From Natroniella acetigena (GTDB lineage: Bacteria; Bacillota; Halanaerobiia; Halobacteroidales; Halobacteroidaceae): a DNA stretch of 37,738 nucleotides. The notes below the pieces were generated by a model. The model saw only the letters and a program-made list of their open reading frames with translations. It was not told where the DNA came from and ran no database searches. The DNA is taken from NCBI RefSeq assembly GCF_023227745.1, contig NZ_JALKBX010000022.1, forward strand, positions 1 to 37,738, read 5' to 3'. Below, piece after piece: positions 1 to 7,953 of this stretch; the first letter of the stretch is position 1; every line of letters begins with the position of its first letter. Made by a program: the position numbers and the translations under genes.

Positions 1-94
1 TATTATCCATAATTTTCATATAGGTTGATATTAGGTATGTCAGCTAATTTATTTTTCACAAAAATCGAGGAAGAACCATAAATTTAAAATAACT

Positions 95-132
95 ACAGAG
101 TATTAATCTAGTAATTTTGATTAATACTCTGT
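95..132 (-). terminator. Terminator of the substrate-binding protein gene
   Basis: A 14-bp perfect inverted repeat (95-108 with 119-132, 10-nt loop) lies just past the stop codon of the minus-strand gene ending at 161. On the minus strand it is followed by an AGTTATTTTAAATTT stretch, moderately T-rich. It reads as a rho-independent terminator. Confidence 0.75.
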
Positions 133-160
133 ATTATAAAATTTAAAGCCTAAAAATTAA

Positions 161-1288
161 TTACCAAAGATGAATAAAACTAAAATCAAAAAGTTCATCT
201 TTAACTTCATTATAATCTTTATTAACTAACTTTTCTTCTAATACTTTCGAATCTTGAAGTGTATTGTATATTAATCCTAAATTTGAAACCCAACTATCGC
301 TAGGATCTGTAGTATATCTAATACTGGACATTCTAGCTGCAGTTTCAGAAACTCCAGTATAATCAGCAGTAATGTTGGCTGCTTCTTCCATATTTTGATT
401 GCAATATTCTGCACTTACTTTCATAAGTTTTGTAAATACTTCTAATGCTTCAGAATGCTGATCAATTGTCTGTCCTGTAGCTGCCATAATACAACAAGGA
501 AAATCATACCATTCACCTTCTGGGGGTAAATTTTTCATATCTAGTACTATTTCACCAACACCTTCTACCTCAGCTAATTCTGGAAACGGAGATGGGCCAA
601 CCCAAGCATCTACCTGACCACCAGTTAAAGCTGGTAATAAATTAGAAGTTGATCTTAAATCAACTAATGTAACCTCAACATCTCTATCCTGATAATCACC
701 TGAATAAGATATACCTGCTTCCCCTAACGCTTCCTTTAAAAGTATTATTGGTGCACTGGTTGGTGAATGATAACCCACTTTTACTGGTTCATCACTATTT
801 TCTATCAACTTAGAGAACTCTTCCCAATCATTTACTGCTGAGTCTTTATCCATTACTAATCCAATTCCCTCAGTATGAACTGGGCATAAAATCTTAAGGT
901 CAGTCCCTTGGTCAATAGCAGAAATAGCTGCTGCACTTGAAGCAAATCCTACATCCACATGTCCTTGACTCATCATAGTCATTGTTTCTGAGCCACTCTG
1001 ACTTACTATTAAATTTAAATTAGCTATTTCTTCATCATCATCCATTAAAATATACTCTTCTCGCTCACTTACCTCTTGCAAATAAACTCCTTCTGATTTA
1101 AAATCTTCTCCTTTTGCAGTTGCTACCATAAGTGGAGTTTGGTGATTAGTAAATATGTAAGATACATTTAAATCAGGAATATCATCCTCATCTCCACCAC
1201 CAAACCAACCAAAGAAACCTTCTGCTGACATCGGAACTAACATAACCCCTATTAACAACATTACGACAAATAAACTTCTTTTTTTCAT
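161..1288 (-). CDS. Secreted ABC-type substrate-binding protein (NMT1/SsuA-like)
   Basis: A 375-residue periplasmic-binding-type protein. Residues 1-24 form a Sec signal peptide (positive MKKRS, hydrophobic core, small residues before the mature end), followed by a Gly/Asp-rich linker. The body contains the pattern typical of NMT1/SsuA/TauA-like proteins: a TPLMVATAKGEDFKSEG segment near the start, a GHVDVGFASSAAAISA segment, and later LLPALTGGQVDAWVGPSP, all of which form the ligand cleft in that fold. No clear lipobox cysteine is seen. Permease and ATPase genes are not adjacent, so it is either an orphan or its partners lie left of the window. It is transcribed divergently from the double-cubane reductase genes, which hints that the two units might be related, but the ligand cannot be read from the sequence. 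An AGGGGAAA-type ribosome site precedes the ATG at 1288. Confidence 0.8.
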   Translation of the reverse strand: MKKRSLFVVMLLIGVMLVPMSAEGFFGWFGGGDEDDIPDLNVSYIFTNHQTPLMVATAKGEDFKSEGVYLQEVSEREEYILMDDDEEIANLNLIVSQSGSETMTMMSQGHVDVGFASSAAAISAIDQGTDLKILCPVHTEGIGLVMDKDSAVNDWEEFSKLIENSDEPVKVGYHSPTSAPIILLKEALGEAGISYSGDYQDRDVEVTLVDLRSTSNLLPALTGGQVDAWVGPSPFPELAEVEGVGEIVLDMKNLPPEGEWYDFPCCIMAATGQTIDQHSEALEVFTKLMKVSAEYCNQNMEEAANITADYTGVSETAARMSSIRYTTDPSDSWVSNLGLIYNTLQDSKVLEEKLVNKDYNEVKDELFDFSFIHLW

Positions 1289-1336
1289 TCAAATTTCCCC
1301 TTTTTTAATAAAAATTTTATTAGTTCACACAATCCG

Positions 1337-1365
1337 ATTATATATAAAAGTTATTTATATGTCAA
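1337..1365 (-). promoter_or_regulatory. Promoter for the substrate-binding protein
   Basis: On the minus strand a perfect TTGACA (1360-1365) is followed after 17 nt by a perfect TATAAT (1337-1342). The transcript would begin about 40 nt upstream of the ATG at 1288. This is a consensus housekeeping-sigma promoter. Confidence 0.75.
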
Positions 1366-1411
1366 ATAATATTTTTTTATTCAAAACCTCATTTATATAA
1401 ACACATCTAAT

Positions 1412-1440
1412 TTGACATATAATATTTTTTTATATAAGAT
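1412..1440 (+). promoter_or_regulatory. Promoter for the reductase/activase pair
   Basis: TTGACA at 1412-1417 on the plus strand is followed by TATAAG (15-nt spacer) or TAAGAT (17-nt spacer). It diverges from the promoter at 1337-1365. Both share the longer TTTGACATATAA context in opposite orientation, so a common activator or repressor site is possible. Confidence 0.55.
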
Positions 1441-1486
1441 TAGATTAGTCAATTTTTTGCAAATGAAATTACAGGAGGATGAAAAA

Positions 1487-2635
1487 ATGACCAAACTACC
1501 AAAATCATTTGATGAATTTAGCAATGCAAAAAGAGAAGGATTTTTAAAAGTAAAAGAACTAAAAGAACAAGGTAAGGATATAATAGGTACTTATTGTACT
1601 TATACTCCTAAAGAACTTATAATGGCTGCTGGGGCAATTCCTATTGGATTATGTGGAACGAGTGAAGAACCTATTCAGGAGGCAGAAAAAGATTTACCGA
1701 GAAATTTATGTCCTCTGATTAAATCTAGTTATGGATTTGGAGTAACTGATACATGTCCCTACTTCTATTTTTCAGATTTAATAGTAGGAGAGACTACTTG
1801 TGATGGCAAAAAGAAAATGTATGAACTATTAAAAGAAAAAAAAGCTATGCATGTTATGCAATTACCTCAAAATAATGAAGACAAAGAGTCTTTCAATCTT
1901 TGGAAAAAAGAAATGAAAAAACTAAAAGAAAAATTAGAAAAACAATTTGATGTTGAAATTACAGATGAAAAATTAAAAGAGGCAATTAACCTACGAAATA
2001 GAGAAAGAGAAATAATGAAACAATTTTATGAGCTTGGTACTTTATGTCCGCCACCAATTGAGGGGTCTGAGATACTAGAAGTATTATATGGAGCTGAGTT
2101 TAAGTTCAATAAAGAAGAACATATTAAAGAAATGGGAAGTTTACTAGAAGATATAAAAGAGGATTATCAGCAAGGAGAAAGGAAGATAGCTGAAGATAAA
2201 CCTAGAATCCTTATTACAGGCTGTCCAATAGCTGGGGATAGCGAAAAGGTAGTCAAAGCTATAGAGAATAGTGGAGGAGTTGTAGTCTGCTTTGAAAATT
2301 GTTTTGGGGTTAAAGCCAATGAAGAATTAGTTGCTGAAAATATTAACCCTATAGATGCTTTAACTAAAAAATATTTAAATATTCCTTGTTCTGTTATGTC
2401 ACCTAATGATGGTCGACTAGATTTACTTTCCGAATTGATTGATCGCTATCAAGTAGATGGAGTAGTAGATATAGCATTACAAGGCTGTCATACTTATAAT
2501 ATAGAAACGGCTACAATTAAAGAATTTGTAAATAATGAAAAAAATATATCGTACACAAATATAGAAACTGATTATTCTCAAACTGACACAGGTCAGTTAG
2601 CCACCCGTCTGGGAGCATTTATAGAAATGTTATAA
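1487..2635 (+). CDS. Double-cubane-type anaerobic reductase (2-hydroxyacyl-CoA dehydratase subunit D family)
   Basis: A 382-residue member of the HgdB/BadD family of iron-sulfur reductases, most like the single-subunit double-cubane-cluster reductases. I start it at the ATG at 1487, which has AGGAGG at 1473-1478; the longer in-frame start at 1412 would overlap the promoter and lacks a ribosome site. Conserved cysteines fall at about C37 (TYCTYTP), C56 (GLCGT), C75 (NLCP), C90 (DTCPYF) and C105 (TTCDGKKKM), then C246, C268, C272, C301 and C334. The CDGKKKM element is characteristic of the family. The activase gene follows after 16 bp, as expected, because these enzymes need ATP-driven low-potential electrons. 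Known relatives reduce small molecules such as acetylene in vitro; others dehydrate 2-hydroxyacyl-CoAs using two different subunits. With only one subunit gene here, the reductase type is more likely. The physiological substrate is unknown. Confidence 0.85.
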   Translation: MTKLPKSFDEFSNAKREGFLKVKELKEQGKDIIGTYCTYTPKELIMAAGAIPIGLCGTSEEPIQEAEKDLPRNLCPLIKSSYGFGVTDTCPYFYFSDLIVGETTCDGKKKMYELLKEKKAMHVMQLPQNNEDKESFNLWKKEMKKLKEKLEKQFDVEITDEKLKEAINLRNREREIMKQFYELGTLCPPPIEGSEILEVLYGAEFKFNKEEHIKEMGSLLEDIKEDYQQGERKIAEDKPRILITGCPIAGDSEKVVKAIENSGGVVVCFENCFGVKANEELVAENINPIDALTKKYLNIPCSVMSPNDGRLDLLSELIDRYQVDGVVDIALQGCHTYNIETATIKEFVNNEKNISYTNIETDYSQTDTGQLATRLGAFIEML

Positions 2636-2651
2636 AACTAGGAGGAATTTT

Positions 2652-3413
2652 ATGTATTCTATAGGAATTGATATAGGTTCAGTGGCAACAAAAGCAGTTC
2701 TGTTCAATAAAAGGATAGTTGATAAAACTATAACTCCTACAGGTTGGAGCCCTAAACAAGCCGGTCAACAATGTCTAAAAAAACTACTAGAAACTAATAA
2801 TCTACAAAAAAAAGAAATTAAGCAAGTTGTAGTTACTGGATACGGTAGAATATCTACTGATTTTGCTGATAAAATTGTTACTGAAATAACTTGTCATGCT
2901 AAAGGAGCTCACTTTATTGATGAGCAAATAAGAACTATTATTGATATAGGTGGAGAAGATAGCAAAGCAATAAATATAGATAAAGAAGGAAATGTAACAG
3001 ATTTTATAATGAATGACAAGTGTGCAGCAGGAACGGGAAAATTTCTAGAAGTAACTATTAATTCTTTAGGAATAGATATTGCTGATATAGATAAGCTTGC
3101 TCAAGATATTGAACCTGAAGAAATTAGTAGTATGTGTGCAGTTTTTGCTGAATCTGAAGTAACTAGCTTGCTTGCCCAAGGGGCTTCTAAAAAATCAATA
3201 ATTCTAGGAATTATTGATTCCATTGCAAGTAAAACTATGATTTTATTAGGTAAGATAGATACTAGAGATAAAATCCTATTTACTGGGGGACTAGCTCAAA
3301 GTAAAAGAATAAAAGAGGTACTTAGTAACAAACTGGATAGTAAAATTTATACATCTGACCACTCCCAATTTGCGGGTGCTTTAGGAGCAGCTATAATAGG
3401 TTGGAATAGCTAA
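2652..3413 (+). CDS. ATP-dependent activase of the reductase (HgdC/BadF family)
   Basis: A 253-residue ASKHA-fold ATPase that injects electrons into the neighbouring iron-sulfur reductase. The phosphate-binding motifs are visible: GIDIGSVATKAV at residues 5-16 and IDIGGEDSK near residue 98. Two cysteines that would hold the dimer-bridging 4Fe-4S cluster stand at C124 (NDKCAAGTGKFLE) and C162 (SMCAVFAESEV). A GGLAQS element near the C-terminus completes the adenosine site. AGGAGG sits just ahead of the ATG. It is co-transcribed with the reductase (16-bp gap), and a 44-bp palindrome terminates the pair. Length and motifs match the family; confidence is high for the activase role and low for the identity of the final substrate. 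Confidence 0.9.
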   Translation: MYSIGIDIGSVATKAVLFNKRIVDKTITPTGWSPKQAGQQCLKKLLETNNLQKKEIKQVVVTGYGRISTDFADKIVTEITCHAKGAHFIDEQIRTIIDIGGEDSKAINIDKEGNVTDFIMNDKCAAGTGKFLEVTINSLGIDIADIDKLAQDIEPEEISSMCAVFAESEVTSLLAQGASKKSIILGIIDSIASKTMILLGKIDTRDKILFTGGLAQSKRIKEVLSNKLDSKIYTSDHSQFAGALGAAIIGWNS

Positions 3414-3452
3414 ACATCCACTAAAATTATTGATTTATTTGACTTATAGTAG

Positions 3453-3496
3453 TTTAATATAGTCTACTATCAATATTGATAGTAGACTATATTAAA
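3453..3496 (+). terminator. 44-bp perfect palindrome terminator
   Basis: Positions 3453-3474 are the exact reverse complement of 3475-3496, giving a 22-bp stem with essentially no loop in DNA. It lies 40 bp after the activase stop and is followed on the plus strand by TGTTTTTTCTTT, so it works as a terminator for the reductase/activase unit. Confidence 0.8.
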
Positions 3497-3506
3497 TGTT
3501 TTTTCT

Positions 3507-3611
3507 TTAAATTTCTTCAGTCTCTTCATCTACTAATACTAAATAATAATCTTCTACTTGTTTATATTCTTTGTTTTTTATTTGTAAATTGCATTGTTTC
3601 TGATAAATTAA
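3507..3611 (-). pseudogene. 3' scrap of a second pglZ gene (BREX)
   Basis: Reading the minus strand from 3611 to a TAA at 3507 gives 34 residues that include IKNKEYKQVEDYYLVLVDEE followed by TEEI and stop. The intact PglZ encoded at 25882-28419 has LRNRDYRRDKDYYLVIIDEE followed by TEEVYEEI at its C-terminus. The match is end-specific and colinear, but this copy lacks the last dozen residues and everything upstream. It is therefore a relic of another pglZ or of a rearrangement of the BREX locus. A 23-bp sequence overlapping its 5' side (3591-3613) recurs at 25584-25606 near the intact pglZ. Confidence 0.7.
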
Positions 3612-3830
3612 GTATTTTATAAAAATAATTTCATAGTCCCACTTTAAGCTACTTTTGAATGATCAACTCTTTTTTACTCATCTTTAAACCTGCTTTAATT
3701 TTTATTCTATACTCATATTATAAAGAGTAAATATTAAGAAGCTATTAGGAAACTAATAAAATTTCTTTAAATTATTGCTATTTACTTTAAAAAGACTTAG
3801 CTGCACTTAATAGACGTTTAGTATAGTTAT
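3612..3830. other. Non-coding AT-rich stretch
   Basis: No start codon with a ribosome site, no long frame and no convincing hairpin is seen here. It separates the pglZ scrap from the dispersed repeat that begins near 3832. Confidence 0.4.
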
Positions 3831-3831
3831 G

Positions 3832-3980
3832 CTGGGACAATTGACAATTAACACCATTAAATCTTATAATCAAAATCAACCAAAGCTTATTGCTACAAGG
3901 CTTTTTAAAGAACTTAATCTTTTAAGAACTTGACCTTTAATTGTAAATTGTACATTCCGTCAATTGTCAATTGTAAAGCT
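3832..3980. repeat. Dispersed intergenic repeat, family B, copy 1
   Basis: An approximately 150-bp element bounded by inverted runs of the CAATTGACAATT / AATTGTCAATTG type. It also has an internal inner arm (TTAATTGTAAATTGTACATT) and a central RNA-like hairpin (AACTTAATCTTTTAAGAACTT). Related elements occur at 13078-13310, 31962-32056 and 36046-36150. There is no coding capacity. It behaves like a small non-autonomous or palindromic intergenic repeat; the boundaries are approximate. Confidence 0.55.
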
Positions 3981-4055
3981 ATATCGTAATAAAACTCCAC
4001 TTTGAGCCCTTATGTCACCGAAACTTACTTGAATCAACATATATTCTTACAAGCC

Positions 4056-4235
4056 TTATATTTTAAACAAATTAACTATCCTGTTCCAAATATTTTTCAG
4101 CCACTTACCTTGTCCAGATTGCTCATCTATCTTAAACTGAAGCACAGATTTTTTTAATTCTACTTCTTCTTGAGGGATGATATTTCTATACACTTCTACA
4201 AAGTTTTCTGAAACAAAACTAACTTCCTCCACTTC
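4056..4235 (-). pseudogene. Unidentified coding scrap (C-terminal piece)
   Basis: The minus strand has 59 codons of protein-like sequence from 4235 to a TAA at 4056, containing YRNIIPQEEVELKKSVLQF and ending WLKNIWNRIVNLFKI. A TGA stop lies directly upstream in frame, and there is no ATG or ribosome site. The amphipathic, coding-like composition suggests the tail of a lost gene. I do not recognise the family. Confidence 0.4.
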
Positions 4236-4263
4236 TCAAGACTTAGCTTTTTAAGAAGCTTAA

Positions 4264-5805
4264 TCACATCAAGGGGGCAAAGACACGTAATACTGAACGT
4301 CCTAACGCTTTATACCATTCAGGCTCCTTGAAATCTTCTATATCAATCTCCCTACAAACCTTTAAAATATCAAAAAAATCTCTTTTCATTTCAATAATAC
4401 TACTACAACCATACATCCAAACACCACATTCAAAATGTAAATATAGACTCCTGTAGTCCATATTTATCGTACCTACAACACCGTACTCATCATCTGATAT
4501 ATAAGTTTTTGAATGGATGAATCCAGGAAGATATTCATAGATTTTAACTCCACTCTCAATCAGAATCTTATAATAAGATCTAGTAACCGCATGAACATAC
4601 CATTTATCCGCACAATGAGGGGTAATTATACGAATATCAACCCCTCCCTTAGCAGCTGATGATAATGCTGTTACCATTTCATGATCGATAATTAAATAGG
4701 GAGTCGTAATATAAACATACTCTTTAGCCTTATTAATTAAATTAAGATAAGCTATCTCTCCAACAGTTTCATCATCTAGTGGACTATCTGCAAATGGTTG
4801 AATATATCCATCCCCATCCTTGTGGTTATCCTGTAATAAAGTCTCATCATACTTGAATTCATTCAAATCCTCGTCGATTCCTCTCAGATAATCCCACATA
4901 GATAAAAACATTACAGTCATACTCCAGACCGCTTCTCCCTTGAGCATAATAGCAGAATCTTTCCAATGTCCATACTTTTCAATCTTATTTATATATTCAT
5001 CAGCCAAATTAATACCACCTGTAAATGCTGTATGACCATCAATAATTGCAATTTTACGGTGATCGCGATGATTAAGTATTGGAGATAATATAGGACGTAA
5101 AGGATTAAAAACAGAACACTTAATTCCCATTTTTTCAAGCTTTGTATCATATTTATAAGGCAAAGTGAATAAACAACCTACATCATCATAGATAACACGA
5201 ACATCTACACCCTTTGCTGCCTTCTCTACTAATATTTCAAGTATACTATCCCACATCTCACCTTCTTCAATAATAAAATACTCTAAAAAGATATAATCTT
5301 CTGCTCTTCTTAATTCTTCCTTTAATCTTTCAAACTTCATCTCCCCAGTTGATAGGTATTCAGTTGTTGTATTACGATAAGGTGGGGAATATGCATAGTT
5401 TTGGATATATCTTGACTGATTAGCGGCAATTTTATTTTGTGATTCAATCTCTTCTAAAATAAACTCTTGTGGTGGTAAGACTTTACCAATTCTATCTCTT
5501 ATTGATGCCATTTTATTTTTAGCACGCTTACCCATCTTTTTTCCACCAAAGAAGATATAGAACAACCCTCCAAAGATCGGAAATAATAAGATAGGTATAA
5601 TCCACGCCAGCTTATAGACTGGATTCATATGATTATTTATAATTCCTAACACCGCAACTATACTGATAAGTATACTTCCCCCATAGAATAAAACAAAGTA
5701 CTCATTAAATTTTAAGATTACTCCTATCAAAACTAGCAACTGGACTAGTATTGCAATAACCAAAAATGTACTTCTATGAAACAAAAACTTTTTAACAAAT
5801 TTCAT
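4264..5805 (-). CDS. cls: Cardiolipin synthase (phospholipase D family)
   Basis: A 513-residue membrane enzyme that joins two phosphatidylglycerol molecules into cardiolipin and glycerol. Two transmembrane segments of the PLDc_N type occupy residues 14-33 and 39-56, and another hydrophobic stretch lies at 65-86. The two catalytic HKD motifs are complete: H249-x-K251-x4-D256 (HRKIAIID) and H431-x-K433-x4-D438 (HSKTYISD), each followed by the usual GGIN and GTINMDYRS elements. Length is typical for the bacterial Cls family (480-510). It stands alone on the minus strand, with debris on both sides. Cardiolipin enrichment is commonly used for salt adaptation, which would suit a halophile, but that is inference. 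Confidence 0.95.
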   Translation of the reverse strand: MKFVKKFLFHRSTFLVIAILVQLLVLIGVILKFNEYFVLFYGGSILISIVAVLGIINNHMNPVYKLAWIIPILLFPIFGGLFYIFFGGKKMGKRAKNKMASIRDRIGKVLPPQEFILEEIESQNKIAANQSRYIQNYAYSPPYRNTTTEYLSTGEMKFERLKEELRRAEDYIFLEYFIIEEGEMWDSILEILVEKAAKGVDVRVIYDDVGCLFTLPYKYDTKLEKMGIKCSVFNPLRPILSPILNHRDHRKIAIIDGHTAFTGGINLADEYINKIEKYGHWKDSAIMLKGEAVWSMTVMFLSMWDYLRGIDEDLNEFKYDETLLQDNHKDGDGYIQPFADSPLDDETVGEIAYLNLINKAKEYVYITTPYLIIDHEMVTALSSAAKGGVDIRIITPHCADKWYVHAVTRSYYKILIESGVKIYEYLPGFIHSKTYISDDEYGVVGTINMDYRSLYLHFECGVWMYGCSSIIEMKRDFFDILKVCREIDIEDFKEPEWYKALGRSVLRVFAPLM

Positions 5806-6213
5806 CTTTATCCTCTCTCAAAATTATTATTTAACTTCTAATGCTATAAATTGGACTGACCCAATATCTTAAAGTCAAAATTATTCTATCTCTCACCTTT
5901 CTAAAATAGAAAAAGTAACAAGTTCTAGTGAACCTCCATTTCATGTTTTTAACAAAAAATTTTGTCTACAACGCATTGCTACTAGGTGATATCCTTAACT
6001 ACCTTTCTACTAACTTTATCAAGGTCATCTATCACAAAATTTCTTCTTTTTATTCTTAATTATTTAATTTGCTTAGTATCTCAATTTTTTTACTATCTAC
6101 TCGCTTCATTTTAATAGATCGATACAATTATATCATAGTCTGACTTAAAAATCATCACTTCTCTAAATAACACAATATAACACCACTTTACAAGAAAATT
6201 AAATAAAAAATGC
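5806..6213. other. Non-coding gap with possible decayed coding sequence
   Basis: The minus strand shows short protein-like runs separated by stops, for example NFVIDDLDKVSRKVVKDIT ending near 5990 and MKRVDSKKIEILSKLNN starting near 6112. None has a ribosome site, and they are too short to name. A TATAAT lies on the minus strand at 6130-6135 without a good -35. I read the stretch as a decayed gene or element. Confidence 0.3.
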
Positions 6214-6276
6214 GACCAATCTCCTTTTTTAATATAACATCTTCGACCAAGAAGAATCAAAAAAGGAGATTCAGTC
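6214..6276. repeat. Hairpin before the transposase relic
   Basis: GACCAATCTCCTTTTTT (6214-6230) pairs with AAAAAAGGAGATTCAGTC (6259-6276), one bulge, 28-nt loop. The right arm ends two bases before the relic ATG at 6279, and the ribosome-site-like GGAG is buried in the stem. Translation of the transposase would therefore be hidden in any read-through transcript, a known way IS elements limit their own expression. It also resembles a minus-strand terminator because TTTTTTATTT follows on that side. Confidence 0.55.
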
Positions 6277-6278
6277 AC

Positions 6279-6955
6279 ATGAATATTATATCAAATAATC
6301 AAAATAATATCTACTCTATCATCAAAAAATTTGCTAATAATTATCGTGATCTTCTCACAAAGAAGACTTTTAAAATGTTCTTTATAGGTTATAGTTTCTA
6401 TTATAAGCTTTGAGAAAATCCATTCTCTTAGATTTATCTGGAATAATTTCATCTCTAAGCATATGAATAGTAGTCTAAATTCATTATACTACTTTTTCTC
6501 ATATAGCAAATGGAGCTTAGAGGAGATGATGAAAAGAACAGTAAGTCTACTTTTAGATGTTATCCCAGAAGAACTAAGAGATGAAAAAGTATTTCTAATT
6601 ATTGATGATACTCTTTAAGAGAAATTTGGTAATAAATTCGCTGGTCATAATAACTTTTTTGATCATATTAGGCGTAATAGTAGTAATTACTTGAAAGGTA
6701 ACACTTTCGTTTGTTTATATATACCTGTTTCTCAATCGGCAGATGGTCTTGAATATAAAACAATCCCAATTGGATTTAGATTATATAAAAAAGATAAGAG
6801 TAAACTGACTATTGCTCAAAAGCTAATAGATAGCGTTATAGGATTATTGAGTACTAAAGATATTACTTTTCTCTGTGATGCATGGTATAACTAACCTAGT
6901 AACCAATCTAGAAAGGTAGGTAATTATATGATTGCACTGCAAAAACTAACTTTTT
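6279..6955 (+). pseudogene. Transposase relic, IS4/IS701-like DDE family
   Basis: The coding sequence begins MNIISNNQNNIYSIIKKF. It shifts frame near 6410 and continues as ISFEKIHSLRFIWNNFISK with LLLDVIPEELRDEKVFLIID. An in-frame TAA follows DDTL near 6617, then EKFGNKFAGHNNFFDHIRR and IPIGFRLYKKDKSKLTIAQK, with another TAA after LCDAWYN near 6894. The LIIDDT segment would carry the first catalytic aspartate and LCDAWYN a second region of the DDE core. At least one frameshift, two nonsense codons and a missing C-terminus make it inactive. The family assignment is from the FGNKFAGHNNFFDHIRRN-type signature and is approximate. Confidence 0.7.
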
Positions 6956-6974
6956 AGATTACGCCCTACAATAT

Positions 6975-7480
6975 ATAGTGATTGACTAGGTGGTCAAACG
7001 CACTATGTTGTGGTGTTTAAGGTGATGATAACCTTTTTGCAGTAGAACCATTTATTTACTATTTCATTTATCAAAGATGAAAATTTGGTTTTTAATGAGT
7101 AATATCGAATTACTTTTTGTGAGCTAATCATAGATTGTTTTGAGCAGGAATGGTCAAAAAAGGCTAGAGAAAATATAAAGGCTATATCCATGGATATGTG
7201 GCGAGCTTATAAATCAGTGGCTCAAGAGGTTTTTCCCAATGCTAAATAAGTTTCATATGGTTTGGTATAAACGAGTTATAGATAGTAACCTAAAGCCTTT
7301 TTTAAGTGCTAAAAAGACAGTTAAGAATTGGGAAGATAAGTTGCTAATTTTTTTGATACAAAAATAAATAATGGCTTTGCTGAAGGCATAAATAATAAAA
7401 TTAAATTGATAAAACGAATAGGATATGGAGTAACTAATTTAGAAAATCTAAGAAATAGAATATTTCTAGCTTTTATATAA
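6975..7480 (+). pseudogene. Transposase relic, ISL3 family
   Basis: Fragments of an ISL3-type transposase follow directly after the IS4-like relic. The DDE-region hallmark appears as NIKAISMDMWRAYKSVAQEV then FPNAK and stop near 7248. After several shifts the C-terminal hallmark appears as NNGFAEGINNKIKLIKRIGY then GVTNLENLRNRIF, ending with TAA at 7478-7480. The upstream part (GGQTHYVVVFKV) is also recognisable. Multiple stops and frameshifts show it is long dead. The abutting of two unrelated transposase relics suggests nested insertion followed by decay. Confidence 0.75.
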
Positions 7481-7500
7481 AATGAAGATGAAAATAAAGT

Positions 7501-7537
7501 TTAACACCCATTGCAATTATTTTATAATGGGTGTTAA
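7501..7537 (+). terminator. Hairpin after the ISL3 relic
   Basis: TTAACACCCATT (7501-7512) is perfectly complementary to AATGGGTGTTAA (7526-7537) with a 13-nt loop. It lies 20 bp past the relic stop codon. Either the transposase terminator or part of the element end. Confidence 0.55.
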
Positions 7538-7953
7538 TTACAATGAACTAAATTTTTCACAACATTAATTAAAGAACCTATTTTAATTTCAAAGTTTCTC
7601 AGTAATACTAGGAACTTAAAATATGGTTTTTGAGTCTACTTATTAACTTAATTTATTTTTTTATTAGTTTTTAGTTTTAAATTACGAATTGTAGAATCTA
7701 TATTTAGCACTTGAATCATTAGCGACTGCTGGAATAATTCCCTCTTCAAATAACCCTCTAATTTGAGCATTATTTTCATAAACCTGTTCAAGTGAACCTC
7801 TCCAACTAAATTAAAAATTCAGAAAATTTATTACGAAAAGTCTTTGACTTGTAGGGAGGGGAACTTCTTTCCTAATTAAGTATTTTAGATAAATTTACGA
7901 TCAATAAGCTTGAACAAAAAATAAAAATATCATTCTCTTTATTAAGTTTAAAA
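7538..7953. other. Gap with a short coding scrap
   Basis: Apart from the scrap annotated at 7682-7812, this stretch is AT-rich and carries no frame or hairpin I can support. It lies between the transposase relics and the stop codon of the LacI-family gene. Confidence 0.4.
7682..7812 (-). pseudogene. Unidentified coding scrap (C-terminal piece)
   Basis: The minus strand reads WRGSLEQVYENNAQIRGLFE followed by EGIIPAVANDSSAKYRFYNS and TAA at 7682. It is open for 40 codons with strongly protein-like composition, but an upstream stop and the absence of a start show that it is only the tail of a gene. I cannot name the family with confidence. Its position next to the catabolic regulator suggests a lost member of the pathway. 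Confidence 0.4.

Noticed and set aside
1412-1486. Longer N-terminus of the double-cubane reductase
   Set aside because: It would start within the -35 box of the promoter and has no ribosome site, whereas the ATG at 1487 has AGGAGG.
5806-6130. T-box or other riboswitch leader of the cls gene
   Set aside because: No T-box sequence (GGTGGNACC) or other aptamer core could be found in this leader.
6130-6135. Promoter for cardiolipin synthase
   Set aside because: There is a TATAAT but no acceptable -35, and it is more than 300 bp upstream with a decayed coding stretch between. It remains possible but unsupported.
7003-7191. Minus-strand open frame across the ISL3 relic
   Set aside because: The plus strand encodes the recognisable transposase signature; the antisense frame has no homology I recognise.
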